Source: an uncultured Bacilli bacterium (GTDB lineage: Bacteria > Bacillota_I > Bacilli_A > RF39 > UBA660). From it: DNA of 29,915 nucleotides. The notes beneath the pieces are model-generated. The model made no database searches and was not told the DNA's origin. It saw only the letters and a program-made list of their open reading frames with translations. The DNA lies in NCBI GenBank assembly GCA_910586865.1, contig CAJUIY010000020.1, forward strand, positions 1-29,915, given 5' to 3'. Positions 1 to 7,315 of the stretch are shown one piece after another. Numbering within the stretch: position 1 is the stretch's first letter; each line of letters begins with the position of its first letter. The position numbers were made by a program, and so were the translations under genes.

Positions 1-72
1 TATTTTCCCGTTGATGTTTTGGAAATTTCAGGACATTTTCAAAAATTATTGACAGAAAAATTTAATAAATAA
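1..72 (+). other. Window edge: 23-codon ORF tail and possible IS terminal repeat
   Basis: An open frame runs from base 1 to a TAA at 70-72 and could be the last 23 codons of a gene cut by the window edge, beginning YFPVDVLEIS. The same stretch contains a GACATTTTC-type motif at 31-51 that recurs twice at the right edge in the opposite orientation. IS21-family elements have several such related repeats at each end, so this may be an insertion-sequence end instead of, or as well as, a gene tail. No gene family was recognised from the short peptide. Confidence 0.3.
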
Positions 73-182
73 GAAGCACAATATTTTGTAATATAGATAA
101 AAAAAAAGATAATAAGATGGTTAAAACTTATTCAGCAATTTCCCTTATTAGTTATTATAATTTAGATAGAATTCAAAAAAAT

Positions 183-227
183 AAAAGGACTGTCTCCTGT
201 AAAGTACAGGCTACCATCCTTTTTTTG
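183..227. terminator. Bidirectional hairpin terminator
   Basis: Outer arms AAAAGGA (183-189) and TCCTTTT (217-223) enclose a second perfect hairpin, CCTGTA (196-201) with TACAGG (205-210). A run of seven T follows on the plus strand and a T-rich run follows on the minus strand. It would end transcription of the minus-strand gene at 283-690 and of anything entering from the left edge. The 73-282 stretch otherwise shows no gene. Confidence 0.75.
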
Positions 228-282
228 GTCCAGCTCACTAAGATATAGACATTTCCATCTGTTATATAATTATCATCTAATT

Positions 283-690
283 CTATCTTCTTATCATTAC
301 TTTTCTTTTGCACTTTTTACATTCATGTAAAGCTTCTTGATAATACAATGGCCAACCGAAATCATTTTCGGTGCGCTGACCAACAACAACACAACCATTA
401 TCCCAATCTGAAATACGTTTCCATATATGGTCATAATCTTTTTTGCAAGAATTTTTCTTTTCCTTTATATCAGGCAAAAAACCTTTTTCTTGTAGAGTTT
501 TAAATAATCGTTTTTGCTTTTTTTCATATATGTCAATTAACTCATCTACTTCTAACTCATTATAAGACACTCTTTCATATTCCATGCCTTTTAAAGCACT
601 TAAATATTTATCATAAGATACTATGCTTCTAATTAAAGTATTTTTTAATTGCTCTCTCTCATGAATTGTTTCAACGTTTTTCTTTTTCAT
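283..690 (-). CDS. Hypothetical protein, possible small zinc-ribbon protein
   Basis: This 135-residue soluble protein was not recognised. The ATG at 690 follows a strong GAGGAGG ribosome site four bases upstream. The first 75 residues are charged and probably helical. The C-terminal half has Cys near residue 82 ahead of a DYDHIW stretch, and ECKKCKRK close to the end. The spacing Cys...His-Ile-Trp...CxxC resembles treble-clef or zinc-ribbon proteins found as small orphans in Bacilli, but that is inference. It is a single-gene unit with its own promoter at 773-800 and the terminator at 183-227. An inverted repeat lies at the start of its transcript. Confidence 0.75.
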   Translation of the reverse strand: MKKKNVETIHEREQLKNTLIRSIVSYDKYLSALKGMEYERVSYNELEVDELIDIYEKKQKRLFKTLQEKGFLPDIKEKKNSCKKDYDHIWKRISDWDNGCVVVGQRTENDFGWPLYYQEALHECKKCKRKVMIRR

Positions 691-744
691 ACTACCTCCT
701 CAACAAATCACAGTTCTCATCCATTATTAGAACTTAAACCTTCC

Positions 745-800
745 ACAATTTCTAACTGAAATTGTAAAATATATTGTAGCACAACTCCTACAAAAAGTAA
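745..800 (-). promoter_or_regulatory. Promoter with adjacent inverted repeat
   Basis: On the minus strand, TTACTT (795-800) lies 16 bases from TACAAT (773-778), which has a TGC extension upstream. Eight bases past the -10 is a perfect inverted repeat, ACAATTTC (745-752) and GAAATTGT (758-765), with a 5-base gap. The motif AAATTGTAA occurs here and again near 806. The placement over the early transcript fits an operator for the 283-690 gene. Confidence 0.5.
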
Positions 801-818
801 CTAAAATTGTAACTTTTT
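792..818 (-). terminator. Weak terminator after the DcrB-like gene
   Basis: Arms AAAAAGT (792-798) and ACTTTTT (812-818) form a hairpin with a mismatch beyond the seven-pair stem, just past the stop at 832. The stem is AT-only apart from one pair, so it is weak. It overlaps the -35 region of the next promoter. Confidence 0.35.
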
Positions 819-831
819 ATGATGCATCTCG

Positions 832-1056
832 CTACTCTTTAAAAAATAAAGATTCTATCATAAAGTCACCAACTTGTTCCCAATCATTTCTTAGCTCTTC
901 GGTACAATTAAAAGTGATAATAACTAGTTTATCATGATAGGAAAAGAAAAGCATATGGTTATAAATATTAGTATCTACTGCCTTGGTAACTAACTTCATT
1001 TCTCCAATCGTATGTCCATCTACTTTGTAACTTTTTGATTCTACTATATCGCTATT
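832..1056 (-). CDS. DcrB/PsbP-like domain, 3' part of a frameshifted gene
   Basis: This is the C-terminal 74 codons of a gene whose first part lies at 1052-1453 in another frame. It contains the pattern MLFFSYHDKLVIITFNC...W...FMIESLFF, which resembles the end of DcrB/PsbP-like domains: a strand pair, then a final helix with Trp and a Ser-Leu-Phe ending. It has no ribosome site of its own; the ATG at 1101 has none either. Removing one A from the A7 run (T7 at 1055-1061 on the plus strand) joins the two parts as ...TIRKNSDIVES... without a gap. Either the gene is broken, the base is a sequencing error, or slippage restores the frame. Confidence 0.6.
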   Translation of the reverse strand, partial: NSDIVESKSYKVDGHTIGEMKLVTKAVDTNIYNHMLFFSYHDKLVIITFNCTEELRNDWEQVGDFMIESLFFKE

Positions 1057-1453
1057 TTTTTCTAATAGTGTTTTCATATTCGCGATATTTATCAATAGCA
1101 TTATCTTTCATCTCATTATCTGTCACACTAATAGCCAAATTAATGGTCATATCTTCATTGGAAAATACAATCTTAGGTACTTCCCCATTATATTTTTTTA
1201 TAATCTCTTCATAACTCAACTGCCTAAATTCTTTCGGAACTTTTACATAAAATTTATTCTCTTCTACATGAGTGTATTCTGTTTCTATTTGGGTACCACT
1301 TTTTGTTTTAACCACTAAAGTATCTAACTTTTTACTTTCTTGTTCTAATCTTTCCGTATCTTTATTTAAGATAAAAGTAATAACACTACAAATGATAGCG
1401 ATAAAAATACAGATGCCAACGATAATAAAACTTACTTTCTTCTTATTTTTCAT
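1052..1453 (-). CDS. Membrane-anchored DcrB/PsbP-like protein, 5' part (frameshifted)
   Basis: This is the N-terminal 133 codons. It has a basic start, one hydrophobic membrane segment at about residues 8-29 (FIIVGICIFIAIICSVITFI), then an extracellular domain containing KVPKEFRQLSYEEIIKKYNG and a following INLAISVTDNE strand. The membrane anchor and domain layout fit the membrane-attached DcrB/PsbP-like proteins common in low-GC Firmicutes, whose function is poorly known. The frame ends at a TAG directly after an A7 run, while the rest of the domain continues in the next frame. The gene starts 2 bases after the stop of the 1456-2229 gene, with AAAGGTG upstream, so the two form an operon. Confidence 0.65.
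   Translation of the reverse strand: MKNKKKVSFIIVGICIFIAIICSVITFILNKDTERLEQESKKLDTLVVKTKSGTQIETEYTHVEENKFYVKVPKEFRQLSYEEIIKKYNGEVPKIVFSNEDMTINLAISVTDNEMKDNAIDKYREYENTIRKK
1055..1061 (-). repeat. A7 homopolymer at a frameshift
   Basis: Seven consecutive A on the coding (minus) strand mark the point where the two halves of the DcrB-like gene change frame. Six or nine A would give one continuous reading frame. Confidence 0.8.
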
Positions 1454-1455
1454 TC

Positions 1456-2229
1456 CTATAGTACACCTTTTATTTTTTGTTTAGCGTCTTTTTTTCTCCA
1501 CGCTACTGCTTGCTTTTTGGAAAGAGGAAGAAATTCCTCATTTCCAATATATTTAGAATCAAGCAATTGAACTTCTTCTTTAGGATAAATCTCTAAATTT
1601 CTTTTCCTAGCTTCCTCTAAGGATTCTCTTGTTACTCTAAAATCTAGATAATTTTCTAAGCGATTTGCGAAATCACCAATCTCAAATAAATCTTTTACAT
1701 TGAAAATAATTGTTTTTGTTAATCTTAAAGCATCTTCATAATAAACATAACCACATTCATTAGAATGAATATCTAACTTTTGAAGTCTATCTACCGATTC
1801 TTTTGTTAATTCTTTTTCCATTTTCACTGCTTCTATATCTTCATAAATAGAAAATAAAGTAACACATTTTTTCTTTCTTTCCTCTAGATAATTTTTAAAA
1901 TACTCTAAGGTAAAAGAATCTTTTGAATATCTAAGTTCTAATAGTAATGACGCCATATCCTTTCTTTTTTCTTTACTCTCTAATTTTTCTGTAAGTAGAG
2001 AAAAAGCATCCTTCTTTTTTTGTTCTAAGAAATTATTTAATTCTTCTTGATGAATATTTACCTCTACTTGCTTTACGAACTCTTTTAATTCATTAAAAGA
2101 TAAATCATAACGTAAATTATCTGCTACCATAATAGGAATCAAAATGGAATCGATATAATACCCATCATTATCATAAGAAGCAAATCTTTCATCTAAATTC
2201 ACATATTGATCTATTGATATTTTTAACAT
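1456..2229 (-). CDS. Hypothetical protein, charged helical
   Basis: This protein of about 257 residues was not recognised. The start is taken as the ATG at 2229, because AAGGG lies nine bases upstream; an earlier in-frame ATG at 2238 directly abuts that site. There is no signal peptide or membrane segment. The sequence is rich in Lys, Glu and Leu and reads as mostly helical, with a coiled-coil-like stretch at about residues 70-145. The C-terminus has basic runs (AWRKKDAKQKIKG). It is the first gene of a two-gene operon with the frameshifted DcrB-like gene, driven by a promoter at 2259-2286. Confidence 0.8.
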   Translation of the reverse strand: MLKISIDQYVNLDERFASYDNDGYYIDSILIPIMVADNLRYDLSFNELKEFVKQVEVNIHQEELNNFLEQKKKDAFSLLTEKLESKEKRKDMASLLLELRYSKDSFTLEYFKNYLEERKKKCVTLFSIYEDIEAVKMEKELTKESVDRLQKLDIHSNECGYVYYEDALRLTKTIIFNVKDLFEIGDFANRLENYLDFRVTRESLEEARKRNLEIYPKEEVQLLDSKYIGNEEFLPLSKKQAVAWRKKDAKQKIKGVL

Positions 2230-2258
2230 AAATCTCATCCCTTCATTACTTATCAGCT

Positions 2259-2286
2259 ATTTTACCATATCATGAAAAAAATGCAA
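2259..2286 (-). promoter_or_regulatory. Promoter for the 1456-2229 gene
   Basis: TTGCAT (2281-2286) and TAAAAT (2259-2264) on the minus strand are 16 bases apart, with a TGG extension before the -10. The -10 lies about 30 bases from the start codon. Confidence 0.6.
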
Positions 2287-2306
2287 TAGAAATATGATTT
2301 ACTTTT

Positions 2307-2429
2307 CTACAAAGAAGATTTATCAAGTGTTACTTCTTCACACTTTTTAGAAAGTGTAAGAGCACAAAATAAAAATAATAAATCCACTAATATAAAAAGA
2401 AAACCCACTACAATAAGAACTATCTTCAT
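2307..2429 (-). CDS. Small single-pass membrane protein, 40 residues
   Basis: An ATG at 2429 with AGGAG eight bases upstream opens 40 codons ending in TAG. The peptide starts MKIVLIVVGFLFILVDLLFL, a single hydrophobic segment covering residues 3-25. A short polar tail with one Cys, SKKCEEVTLDKSSL, follows. A good extended -10 promoter lies just upstream at 2459-2488. The ribosome site, promoter and transmembrane character together support a real gene. Small orphan membrane proteins of this shape are common in Firmicutes, but no family could be named. Confidence 0.65.
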   Translation of the reverse strand: MKIVLIVVGFLFILVDLLFLFCALTLSKKCEEVTLDKSSL

Positions 2430-2458
2430 CTATCTCACTCCTACTCTACTATATACTG

Positions 2459-2488
2459 ATTGTATCATAATATTATAGTAAAAAACAA
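2459..2488 (-). promoter_or_regulatory. Promoter for the 40-residue membrane protein
   Basis: TTGTTT (2483-2488) and TACAAT (2459-2464) on the minus strand are 18 bases apart, with a TGA extended -10. Confidence 0.55.
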
Positions 2489-2518
2489 GATAATTTCCTA
2501 GCAGTATTTTCAAAACAA

Positions 2519-2553
2519 AAAAAATTTACCTTTTAATAATTGATAAATTTTTT
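2519..2553 (-). terminator. Terminator after the 2561-3316 gene
   Basis: Arms AAAAAATTTA (2519-2528) and TAAATTTTTT (2544-2553) form a 10-pair, AT-only stem just past the stop, followed on the minus strand by more T. Confidence 0.5.
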
Positions 2554-2560
2554 ATTTCTA

Positions 2561-3316
2561 TTAGATACATCTTATCTTTCTTATCACAGCAATGGATGGA
2601 TATGCTTTCCTCTTAGTTTTAATGCATACTCTTTTGGGAAAGTTTGTCATCTCTTCAAAGTCTTCTTTTTTTATTTGATAATCTTTTAAAAATTCATTAC
2701 AGAAAGCTTCCTGCATTTGAATCATTTGCCTATCTGTATCCGTCAAATTTTCGTGTTCTTTTAATTCTTTTTTTTCGTTCTCATAGTATGCAATTTGCTG
2801 TTCCATTTTCATACATAATTGGTAATTTTCTCCATCATTATATTCTGTTAGTGCTTTTCTATGATATAATCCCTGTAATCGTTGTAAAACATAATTTTTT
2901 TGTAATTCTCTTTGTTCGAAATCTCTTACGGATTCATATAAAGTAATCGAATGAATAGGCTTTCCTTCTATTTCTTTTTTACTATCGTAGGAGAACATAG
3001 GAAACTCTTTTCCTGCTTCGATTGTTCCCTTTACGTTGAATTCTTGTTGCTCCACTGTTTTCTCTATCTGGAGTTGTTCTCCTCTTTCAAAGGAGTCTAT
3101 GATACCTATAGCTCGATGGTAAATATTATAAGCCAAAATTTCCTGATAGAAGTCCAATTGTCCTAAAATATTTCCTCTCTCTTCTAAAATCTCTTTTTCT
3201 TCTAGAACAGAACGTTGAAGAGAAATTAGTTCACATAAATAATTTAATGTACTTTCATTTAATACACTTTGATATTGATCTAATTTTTGATAAAGTTCCT
3301 TACTATCTACTAACAT
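2561..3316 (-). CDS. Hypothetical coiled-coil protein
   Basis: This 251-residue protein was not recognised. The start is the ATG at 3316, with AGAAAGGA nine bases upstream; the ATG at 3337 precedes that site and is rejected. It has no signal peptide or membrane segment. Glu, Gln and Lys dominate, and residues 1-75 and 130-215 look like long amphipathic helices. The last 25 residues turn strongly basic (KRVCIKTKRKAYPS), unlike the acidic body. It is a single-gene unit with its own promoter and terminator, directly downstream of the sortase gene. Confidence 0.75.
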   Translation of the reverse strand: MLVDSKELYQKLDQYQSVLNESTLNYLCELISLQRSVLEEKEILEERGNILGQLDFYQEILAYNIYHRAIGIIDSFERGEQLQIEKTVEQQEFNVKGTIEAGKEFPMFSYDSKKEIEGKPIHSITLYESVRDFEQRELQKNYVLQRLQGLYHRKALTEYNDGENYQLCMKMEQQIAYYENEKKELKEHENLTDTDRQMIQMQEAFCNEFLKDYQIKKEDFEEMTNFPKRVCIKTKRKAYPSIAVIRKIRCI

Positions 3317-3339
3317 CAAAATCATTCCTTTCTGCATTT

Positions 3340-3368
3340 ATATTATAAAATAGTTATGTAAAAGTCAA
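3340..3368 (-). promoter_or_regulatory. Promoter for the 2561-3316 gene
   Basis: TTGACT (3363-3368) lies 17 bases from TAATAT (3340-3345) on the minus strand. An overlapping TATAAT (3342-3347) would give a 15-base spacing. The -35 lies within ten bases of the sortase stop codon. Confidence 0.65.
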
Positions 3369-3372
3369 TCTT

Positions 3373-4185
3373 TTATCTATTTTCCATCGCAATTAATTTC
3401 GCATGAACAACAATTCGAATGTCGTTATTATTTTTACAAGTTGAAAGCGTAATAATTTTATCATTTACTGAAACATCGGTATGAATAATAGATTCATTTC
3501 TTGCTTGCAATGTATTAATAAATTCTTGAAAGGATTGATCACTCGAAAAATCTGTTGTAATATAGTAAGATTCTGCTTTGATAGAATAAATAGAAAAGAT
3601 TTGGAACAAATAATTGTAAGACGGTGTTGAGAGGCGAATCACATGGTTTTCTTTGTTCTGTTGCCACTTTTTATTTAACGCATTTTTTAAAGTACCAAAA
3701 ACGGTATTATCTAGTCTACCGTGGCCATAGATAATATTATTTTTAGATAACTGTTCTAGATGATTTCGGTAGTCGAGAAAAACCCAACCCGCTTGGTTTT
3801 CACTTTTATCATAAGCATGGTTTAAATAATAACTATTATCCCCACTAGAAACAATAGGATAATTAATATTGGTATTATTTACTTTTATAAATCCAACCGT
3901 ATCTTCATTTTTTTTCTTTAATTCATCAAAATTAACATTTAAAAAAGGAAACGTAATATAGTAATAATAATCACTATCTTTATCACTTGGTGGGTTTACC
4001 AAAGAAGATTCCTCTTTTTCTTTTTTTTCTTCCTCTTTTACAACATCTTTTATTTCTTTTTCTATCTTTTTTACTTTTCTCCCACTAATATACCATTTTC
4101 CTATTTGATATAGTCCAAAGAAAAAAGAGAGGAAAGATAACATCAATATCCCTACTAGTATCTTTTTTTGAATTTTTTCCATCAT
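3373..4185 (-). CDS. srtB: Class B sortase
   Basis: This membrane transpeptidase would cleave a sorting signal on secreted proteins and attach them to cell-wall peptide. Numbered from the ATG at 4185 it has 270 residues. A cytoplasmic start and membrane segment (about 7-27) are followed by a charged Lys/Glu linker and the sortase domain from about 75. The catalytic His155 lies in NIIYGHGR, Cys250 in ITLSTC, and Arg257 in NDIRIVVHAKL. The YGH...FGTL and STC...RIVVHAKL arrangement is the class B pattern. An in-frame GTG at 4194 sits inside the AGGTGAT ribosome site, so the ATG six bases after it is chosen. It has its own promoter. No protein in this window ends in an LPxTG- or NPxTN-like signal, so the substrates lie elsewhere. 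Confidence 0.9.
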   Translation of the reverse strand: MMEKIQKKILVGILMLSFLSFFFGLYQIGKWYISGRKVKKIEKEIKDVVKEEEKKEKEESSLVNPPSDKDSDYYYYITFPFLNVNFDELKKKNEDTVGFIKVNNTNINYPIVSSGDNSYYLNHAYDKSENQAGWVFLDYRNHLEQLSKNNIIYGHGRLDNTVFGTLKNALNKKWQQNKENHVIRLSTPSYNYLFQIFSIYSIKAESYYITTDFSSDQSFQEFINTLQARNESIIHTDVSVNDKIITLSTCKNNNDIRIVVHAKLIAMENR

Positions 4186-4202
4186 CCAAATCACCTATCA
4201 AC

Positions 4203-4231
4203 ATCTTATCACAAAAAGAGAAAAATACCAA
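4203..4231 (-). promoter_or_regulatory. Promoter for the sortase gene
   Basis: TTGGTA (4226-4231) and TAAGAT (4203-4208) on the minus strand are 17 bases apart, with a TGA extended -10, placed just after the terminator of the division operon. Confidence 0.55.
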
Positions 4232-4275
4232 TAAAGAGAAGTTTTCATACTCTTATCTTTTCTTTATTATACTAT

Positions 4276-4304
4276 CAAAAAGAAAAGGAGATTATTTTCT
4301 CCTT
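4276..4304 (-). terminator. Terminator of the division operon
   Basis: Perfect 7-pair arms AAGGAGA (4285-4291) and TCTCCTT (4298-4304) with a 6-base loop are followed on the minus strand by TTTCTTTTT. The stem overlaps the stop codon of the RsgI-like gene. Confidence 0.8.
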
Positions 4305-4822
4305 GAATACTGATATAACGTTTCGAGGTTTTCTTTCTCGTCATTTTTATCTTCTAAGTGATATTTATCAAGTACTGTCTCTAAGGTAAAACTACCATTT
4401 ACTATCTCCTTATTAATACCATAAATTACCAGATTTTTATTAAAAAAAGAAATTACTTTTTGGTAGCTACTACTTTGTTTTAGACTTTTTACTTCGATAT
4501 CTTTCGTATCATTTAATAAATTATCATTTTTTAAGTGATCAATGATTAATTCTACCGCTTCTTCTATCTTTTTCTTTTCTATTTTTTTATCCGATAAAGA
4601 ATCTTTTGCTTCTTCGTTTAAAAAAAGAATATTGGTAACTTTTTCGTCTTTCAAAACAAGTAAGAATTGTGCTTTATCAGATACATAAATAATATCTTCA
4701 TACTCTTTTTCTAACTTGATATCGATACTTTTACTAGCATTCATAATACTACCTACTACGAAAAATAACAAAACAACACTAAGAAGTAAACCACTAAGGA
4801 TTGCTATTTTCTTTTTCTCCAT
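4292..4822 (-). CDS. RsgI-like membrane protein at the end of the division operon
   Basis: A 176-residue protein with a membrane segment at about residues 6-26 (IAILSGLLLSVVLLFFVVGS) and an extracellular domain. The order SIDIKLEKEYEDII, then FLLVLKDEKVTNILFLNEEAKD, then KIEEAVELIIDHLKND resembles the outer domain of RsgI-type anti-sigma factors, where a beta hairpin ending in 'LNEEAK' precedes an EEA-helix. The cytoplasmic sigma-binding domain of RsgI is absent here. The start chosen is the ATG at 4822, six bases after AGGTG; the GTG at 4831 is inside that site. It immediately follows the PBP gene, so a role near the divisome or wall is plausible but unproven. Confidence 0.65.
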   Translation of the reverse strand: MEKKKIAILSGLLLSVVLLFFVVGSIMNASKSIDIKLEKEYEDIIYVSDKAQFLLVLKDEKVTNILFLNEEAKDSLSDKKIEKKKIEEAVELIIDHLKNDNLLNDTKDIEVKSLKQSSSYQKVISFFNKNLVIYGINKEIVNGSFTLETVLDKYHLEDKNDEKENLETLYQYSRRK

Positions 4823-4831
4823 TTGCATCAC

Positions 4832-6982
4832 CTAACTTTCAAATTTTTTATCAAGAGTAAGCGTAATTTCCATGTGATCCGTAATATCTGTATTTTCGGA
4901 TACACTTTGAGAAACGACATATCCACTACCTTCTAATTTCACAGATAAGCCTAATAGTTCTAACATATTTTTCGCTTCTTTACTTGATAGTCCTATGACA
5001 TTAGGAACTTTATATAAAATATCTTCTGTTACCAAATACACTTTATCTTTGCTTGTAATATGACTATCTTTTTTTGGATATTGCTTGATGATTTTTGTTC
5101 CACTACCAAGAATTTGATAAGGAATTTGATTTTGTTCCAACTCTCCTTTTATTTGATTCACCTCTTTATTTATAAAAGAGGGAACCTTATATCGCATCAC
5201 TTGTTGATTAGAGGAAGAATCTTTCTCTGTTCCTAAGTATTTTCCAATATTCGTTACCACTTCTTTTACCGCATTCGATATTGGTTTTTGACTACCTAAA
5301 GCAGGGCGTTTTACCGAAGCATAAATAATAATAGAAGGATTTGATTTTGGATAAATTCCAGAAAACGAGGAAATAATATCTTCTTTTCCTGATAAATAAC
5401 CTCCTCCTTTTTCGTCCGCTATTTGAGCAGTACCTGTTTTTCCAATTAATTCGCCACTATCCATTCGGTAGCCACTACCAGTGTTTCCTATTCCGTTTAC
5501 CGTATCATCCATTAAAGCAATCATCTTTTGAACCGTAGTAGTGGAAGCCACCCTTTCAATCTCATCCCTTTTTCCTTGAAAAACCACTTCATCCGTGGTA
5601 GGATTGACAATTTTTTCTACTAAGTATGGAGATATCAACATACCATCATTCGTAAGAGGTGTTAGTGCCTGAATATTTTGCATAGGAGTCGTCGTAATTC
5701 CTTGTCCAAATCCAGCATTATAGATTTCGGTTTCATATTTAAAGTTGATAGTACCAGATACTTCATTTGGAAGAGAAATACCTGTTTTCATTCCAAAACC
5801 TAGTTTTCGAAAGTATTGTCTTAACATCGCCGAATTCATATGACGATTAATTAAATGAATGACGCCTACGTTACTAGATAAGGCATACCCTTTATCATAA
5901 GAAATTACTCCCCAACCATTACGATTCCAATCACCAATCACCGTCTTATCACTCGTTTCAAAAGTTCCCGATGGATAAGATTCTGCCCCATTATAGACTC
6001 CATTTTCCATTGCTGCCATATAAGTAAACGTTTTCATTGTAGAACCAGGTTCATAAGCAGAGGCTACGGTAAGATCAAGATAATTGGTCATATTACGTAA
6101 ATTAGGGTCAAAACTTGGATACGTACTCATTCCTAAAATAGCTCCTGTTTTTGCATCCGCTATTACCATGGTAAACCATTCATACCCAAATTCTTCCTTG
6201 GCTTTATTAAGTGCTTGTTCAATAAAGAATTGAATATTACTATCAATAGTTAAATAGATATCTTTTCCTTCGATGGCCTCTTCTCTTACTTCTTTGGTAT
6301 TGGCTATTTTATAACCATGTAAATCTTTTTGATAAGTAATATATCCATTCTTACCTCTTAATATTTTGTCATAATACTGTTCGATTCCCATCTCTCCTGC
6401 AATGGTATTAGAAGAATCATCACTACTTTTTGCATACCCTAAAGTATAAGAGAGAAACTCTCCTTTTGGATAATACCTTTTATAATTTTCGATAAAATCA
6501 ATTCCTGGAAGATTTAAATCTTCTATTTGCTTTTTCTCTAATTCAGAAATTCCTTTTCCAAATTTGCCAAATTCTGTTTGATAAACCCCTTCTTTATTTA
6601 AATATGGTAATAATTCTTCTTTTGTCGTTTTTAAAATATTCGCTAGCTCAGTTGCTGTTTTTTCTTTATCTACTACATGTTGAGGATTTTCTTTTTTTTC
6701 GGTTCTTTTTGGATCTAGATAGGCAATTAATTTATAAGAAGCCACATTTAAAGCTAACGCTTCCTTATCACTCGAATAAATGGTTCCTCTTTTTGCCTCT
6801 AACGTATCTGTTTTCGAAGTTCTTTGCGACGCCAATTTTTGTAAATTCACGCCATCAATTTCTTTGGAAGTTGAAAGTTGCAAAACACGAACAATCATCG
6901 CACCAAATAAAAAAAGAGAAGCAAGAATTACGAATTTACTGTATTTTACATCATTACGAGTCTTCTTTTTTCTCTTTTTCAT
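4832..6982 (-). CDS. Class B penicillin-binding protein (FtsI/SpoVD type) with two PASTA domains
   Basis: A septal peptidoglycan transpeptidase anchored by one membrane segment (about residues 16-36). The pedestal/dimer region runs to about 240 and the transpeptidase domain from about 245 to 580. The active Ser314 lies in STMK (314-317), the second motif is SSN (369-371) and the third KTG (515-517). Two PASTA domains follow at about 595-653 and 656-712, as in PBP2x, PBP2B and SpoVD. The 716-residue length is normal for the family. The position directly after ftsL in an mraZ operon points to the vegetative division enzyme, so pbpB/ftsI is the likely orthologue; SpoVD cannot be excluded from sequence alone. 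All three catalytic motifs are intact. Confidence 0.93.
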   Translation of the reverse strand: MKKRKKKTRNDVKYSKFVILASLFLFGAMIVRVLQLSTSKEIDGVNLQKLASQRTSKTDTLEAKRGTIYSSDKEALALNVASYKLIAYLDPKRTEKKENPQHVVDKEKTATELANILKTTKEELLPYLNKEGVYQTEFGKFGKGISELEKKQIEDLNLPGIDFIENYKRYYPKGEFLSYTLGYAKSSDDSSNTIAGEMGIEQYYDKILRGKNGYITYQKDLHGYKIANTKEVREEAIEGKDIYLTIDSNIQFFIEQALNKAKEEFGYEWFTMVIADAKTGAILGMSTYPSFDPNLRNMTNYLDLTVASAYEPGSTMKTFTYMAAMENGVYNGAESYPSGTFETSDKTVIGDWNRNGWGVISYDKGYALSSNVGVIHLINRHMNSAMLRQYFRKLGFGMKTGISLPNEVSGTINFKYETEIYNAGFGQGITTTPMQNIQALTPLTNDGMLISPYLVEKIVNPTTDEVVFQGKRDEIERVASTTTVQKMIALMDDTVNGIGNTGSGYRMDSGELIGKTGTAQIADEKGGGYLSGKEDIISSFSGIYPKSNPSIIIYASVKRPALGSQKPISNAVKEVVTNIGKYLGTEKDSSSNQQVMRYKVPSFINKEVNQIKGELEQNQIPYQILGSGTKIIKQYPKKDSHITSKDKVYLVTEDILYKVPNVIGLSSKEAKNMLELLGLSVKLEGSGYVVSQSVSENTDITDHMEITLTLDKKFES

Positions 6983-6998
6983 CCTCTATCACGTCCTA

Positions 6999-7304
6999 TT
7001 ATTTATCTTCTGTTATGGTTTTAATATTATTATTATTATAACTCAATCCTTGTTGTTTCGCAACCTCTTGTATTTTGGTAAGTGATGCCAATTCATCAAT
7101 CGTCATAGAAAGACCTTCATTTGTCTTTTTTTGCTTTTCAATTTGCCTTTTTTGTTGTTCTACTTCAAAGTTTACTTTTGCCAGTGTTGCTTTTGAAAAC
7201 ACAATGGATATGGGAGAAACCAGTAATAAAAACACGGCTAAAGTATATAAGAATCGTTCGAATTTGGTCATCTTCAATTGTTTTTTTACCTTTTTTTTCT
7301 TCAT
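6999..7304 (-). CDS. ftsL: Cell division protein FtsL
   Basis: A 101-residue bitopic membrane protein of the divisome. It has a basic cytoplasmic start (MKKKKVKKQLK), one membrane segment at about residues 18-38, then a coiled coil (about 42-75) rich in Glu, Gln and Lys, ending in a short tail. FtsL and DivIC share this layout and low sequence conservation. The identification as FtsL rests on the gene order mraZ-rsmH-ftsL-PBP. It starts 11 bases after the rsmH stop with AGGAGG-like bases upstream, and ends 16 bases before the PBP start. Confidence 0.85.
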   Translation of the reverse strand: MKKKKVKKQLKMTKFERFLYTLAVFLLLVSPISIVFSKATLAKVNFEVEQQKRQIEKQKKTNEGLSMTIDELASLTKIQEVAKQQGLSYNNNNIKTITEDK

Positions 7305-7315
7305 ATTTTCCTCCT

